Below, piece after piece: positions 40,299 through 40,758 of a DNA stretch of 40,758 nt (its first letter is position 1; each line of letters opens with the position of its first letter). A program made the position numbers and the translations under genes. Below the pieces are notes generated by a model. It was given only the letters and a program-made list of their open reading frames with translations. It had not been told where the DNA came from and ran no database searches. Origin of the DNA: Verrucomicrobiota bacterium (GTDB lineage: Bacteria; Verrucomicrobiota; Verrucomicrobiia; Chthoniobacterales; UBA10450); contig QHQE01000114.1 of NCBI GenBank assembly GCA_003219265.1, positions 1 to 40,758 on the forward strand. The letters run 5' to 3'.

Positions 40299-40758
40299 GT
40301 CTTTTCGCGTAACGACTTCAGCTCGCCGAGAAATTTCTCGAGCACGCGGCGCTGCTCGAATTGCTCGACATAAGCGCGGCCATTTGCGCCACAGTGGCGC
40401 AGTTGCTGTCGATCCTCGCTTAGCTTTCGCAGGCAGTTCGCGAGCTGTTCTGCATGTCCCGGCAAGATATTTTTGCCACATTGTCCGTTTGCCACGGCCC
40501 GCGCCAGCGCGCTTTCCTCGTCCGCGACCGTCACGACTGGAGATGAATACGCCAGCGTGATCAAAAGTTTGCTGGGAAAGAATGCATTTCCCGATCCGCC
40601 TTGCTGGGTGATTAACGAAACGTCCGCATCGACGAGCAATTCTTTGTAATCAGTTCCGTACTGGAGCGGCAACATGGACATGTTGTTTCGATCGCGAATC
40701 CCTTTCGCGATTTTTCCGCGCGCCGCGCCATCACCTGCGATCACGATGCGAATCTTTT
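40292..40758 (-). CDS. Glycosyltransferase family 4 (WcaI-like), C-terminal part
   Basis: 155 residues remain before the window edge. The C-terminal nucleotide-sugar domain is clear: IRIVIAGDGAARGKI, MSMLPLQYGTDYKELLVDADVSLITQQ, AFFPSKLLITLAYSSPVVTV, and a GRAYVEQF tail. The PSKLLITLA block with Ser and the Gln-rich pocket resemble WcaI-type transferases of colanic-acid-like polymers. The frame stays open to base 40758, so the N-terminal acceptor domain is outside. It belongs with the sugar transferase and O-antigen ligase. Confidence 0.85.
   Translation of the reverse strand, partial: KIRIVIAGDGAARGKIAKGIRDRNNMSMLPLQYGTDYKELLVDADVSLITQQGGSGNAFFPSKLLITLAYSSPVVTVADEESALARAVANGQCGKNILPGHAEQLANCLRKLSEDRQQLRHCGANGRAYVEQFEQRRVLEKFLGELKSLREKTQ

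Noticed and set aside
1-40758. CRISPR arrays, prophage, integrase or attachment sites
   Set aside because: No direct repeats with regular 25-40 nt spacers and no mobile-element proteins; the tRNA-Ser gene has no duplicated 3' end nearby.

Overview
The window is about 40.8 kb of compact, moderately GC-rich bacterial chromosome, almost all housekeeping genes. It fits the Planctomycetes-Verrucomicrobia-Chlamydiae group, most likely a soil verrucomicrobium of the Spartobacteria/Chthoniobacterales type. This is inferred from the gene mix: a DXS with the GDA form of the cofactor motif that I associate with chlamydiae, a DUF3276 (PUR-alpha-like) protein, pyruvate phosphate dikinase, HemQ-type haem synthesis, RNase HIII, and a mureinic wall (RodA, L,D-transpeptidase). 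No phage, integrase, transposase or CRISPR array was seen.

Layout. 1-3489 (minus): the first 30 codons of pyruvate dehydrogenase E1 alpha, a DUF6580 membrane protein, rpsT, an L,D-transpeptidase and a GT2 glycosyltransferase. 3490-8041: a GTAG-bounded REP-like element, an orphan hybrid histidine kinase, an HU-like protein, and a two-gene unit of a degenerate receiver/DUF4388 protein with a coiled-coil partner. 8112-13087: rnhC, a heptamer-repeat locus, mutY, then yicC-gmk-coaC-coaB in tight order. 13088-13487: a 400-nt gap with an 18-residue basic micro-ORF, two strong hairpins and a second REP-like element. 13488-17152: suhB, ispF, cysS, a left-handed beta-helix protein and tRNA-Ser(GGA). 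17166-20470: hemQ and a rhomboid-like gene (minus), then gcvT-gcvH (plus).

20471-25227: a DUF4160 gene remnant, a DUF1345 membrane protein, xseB-dxs, and an ABC ATPase whose 3' end looks frameshifted against a convergent winged-helix gene. 25029-28568: an NAD-dependent epimerase, scpA and rodA (minus), then a SprT-like protein with a good sigma70-type promoter. 28583-30920 (minus): a PEBP protein, folP, cdaA and a 49-residue YbbR-like membrane anchor encoded out of frame over the cdaA 3' end. 30979-36387 (plus): rnr, DUF3276, ppdK. 36398-40758: surface-polysaccharide genes, namely an O-antigen-ligase-like protein, a polyprenyl-phosphate sugar transferase broken by a frameshift, and a partial WcaI-like glycosyltransferase.

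Functional threads: nucleotide and RNA metabolism (gmk, yicC, rnr, rnhC, xseB, mutY), cofactors (coaC, coaB, folP, hemQ), isoprenoid precursors (dxs, ispF), envelope growth and c-di-AMP (rodA, cdaA), glycine cleavage (gcvT, gcvH), and exopolysaccharide. The least-explained items are the 18-aa basic peptide unit, the YbbR-like overlapping gene, two small repeat families, and a strongly over-represented 10-mer (TGTCGATCTT) seen about 14 times on both strands.
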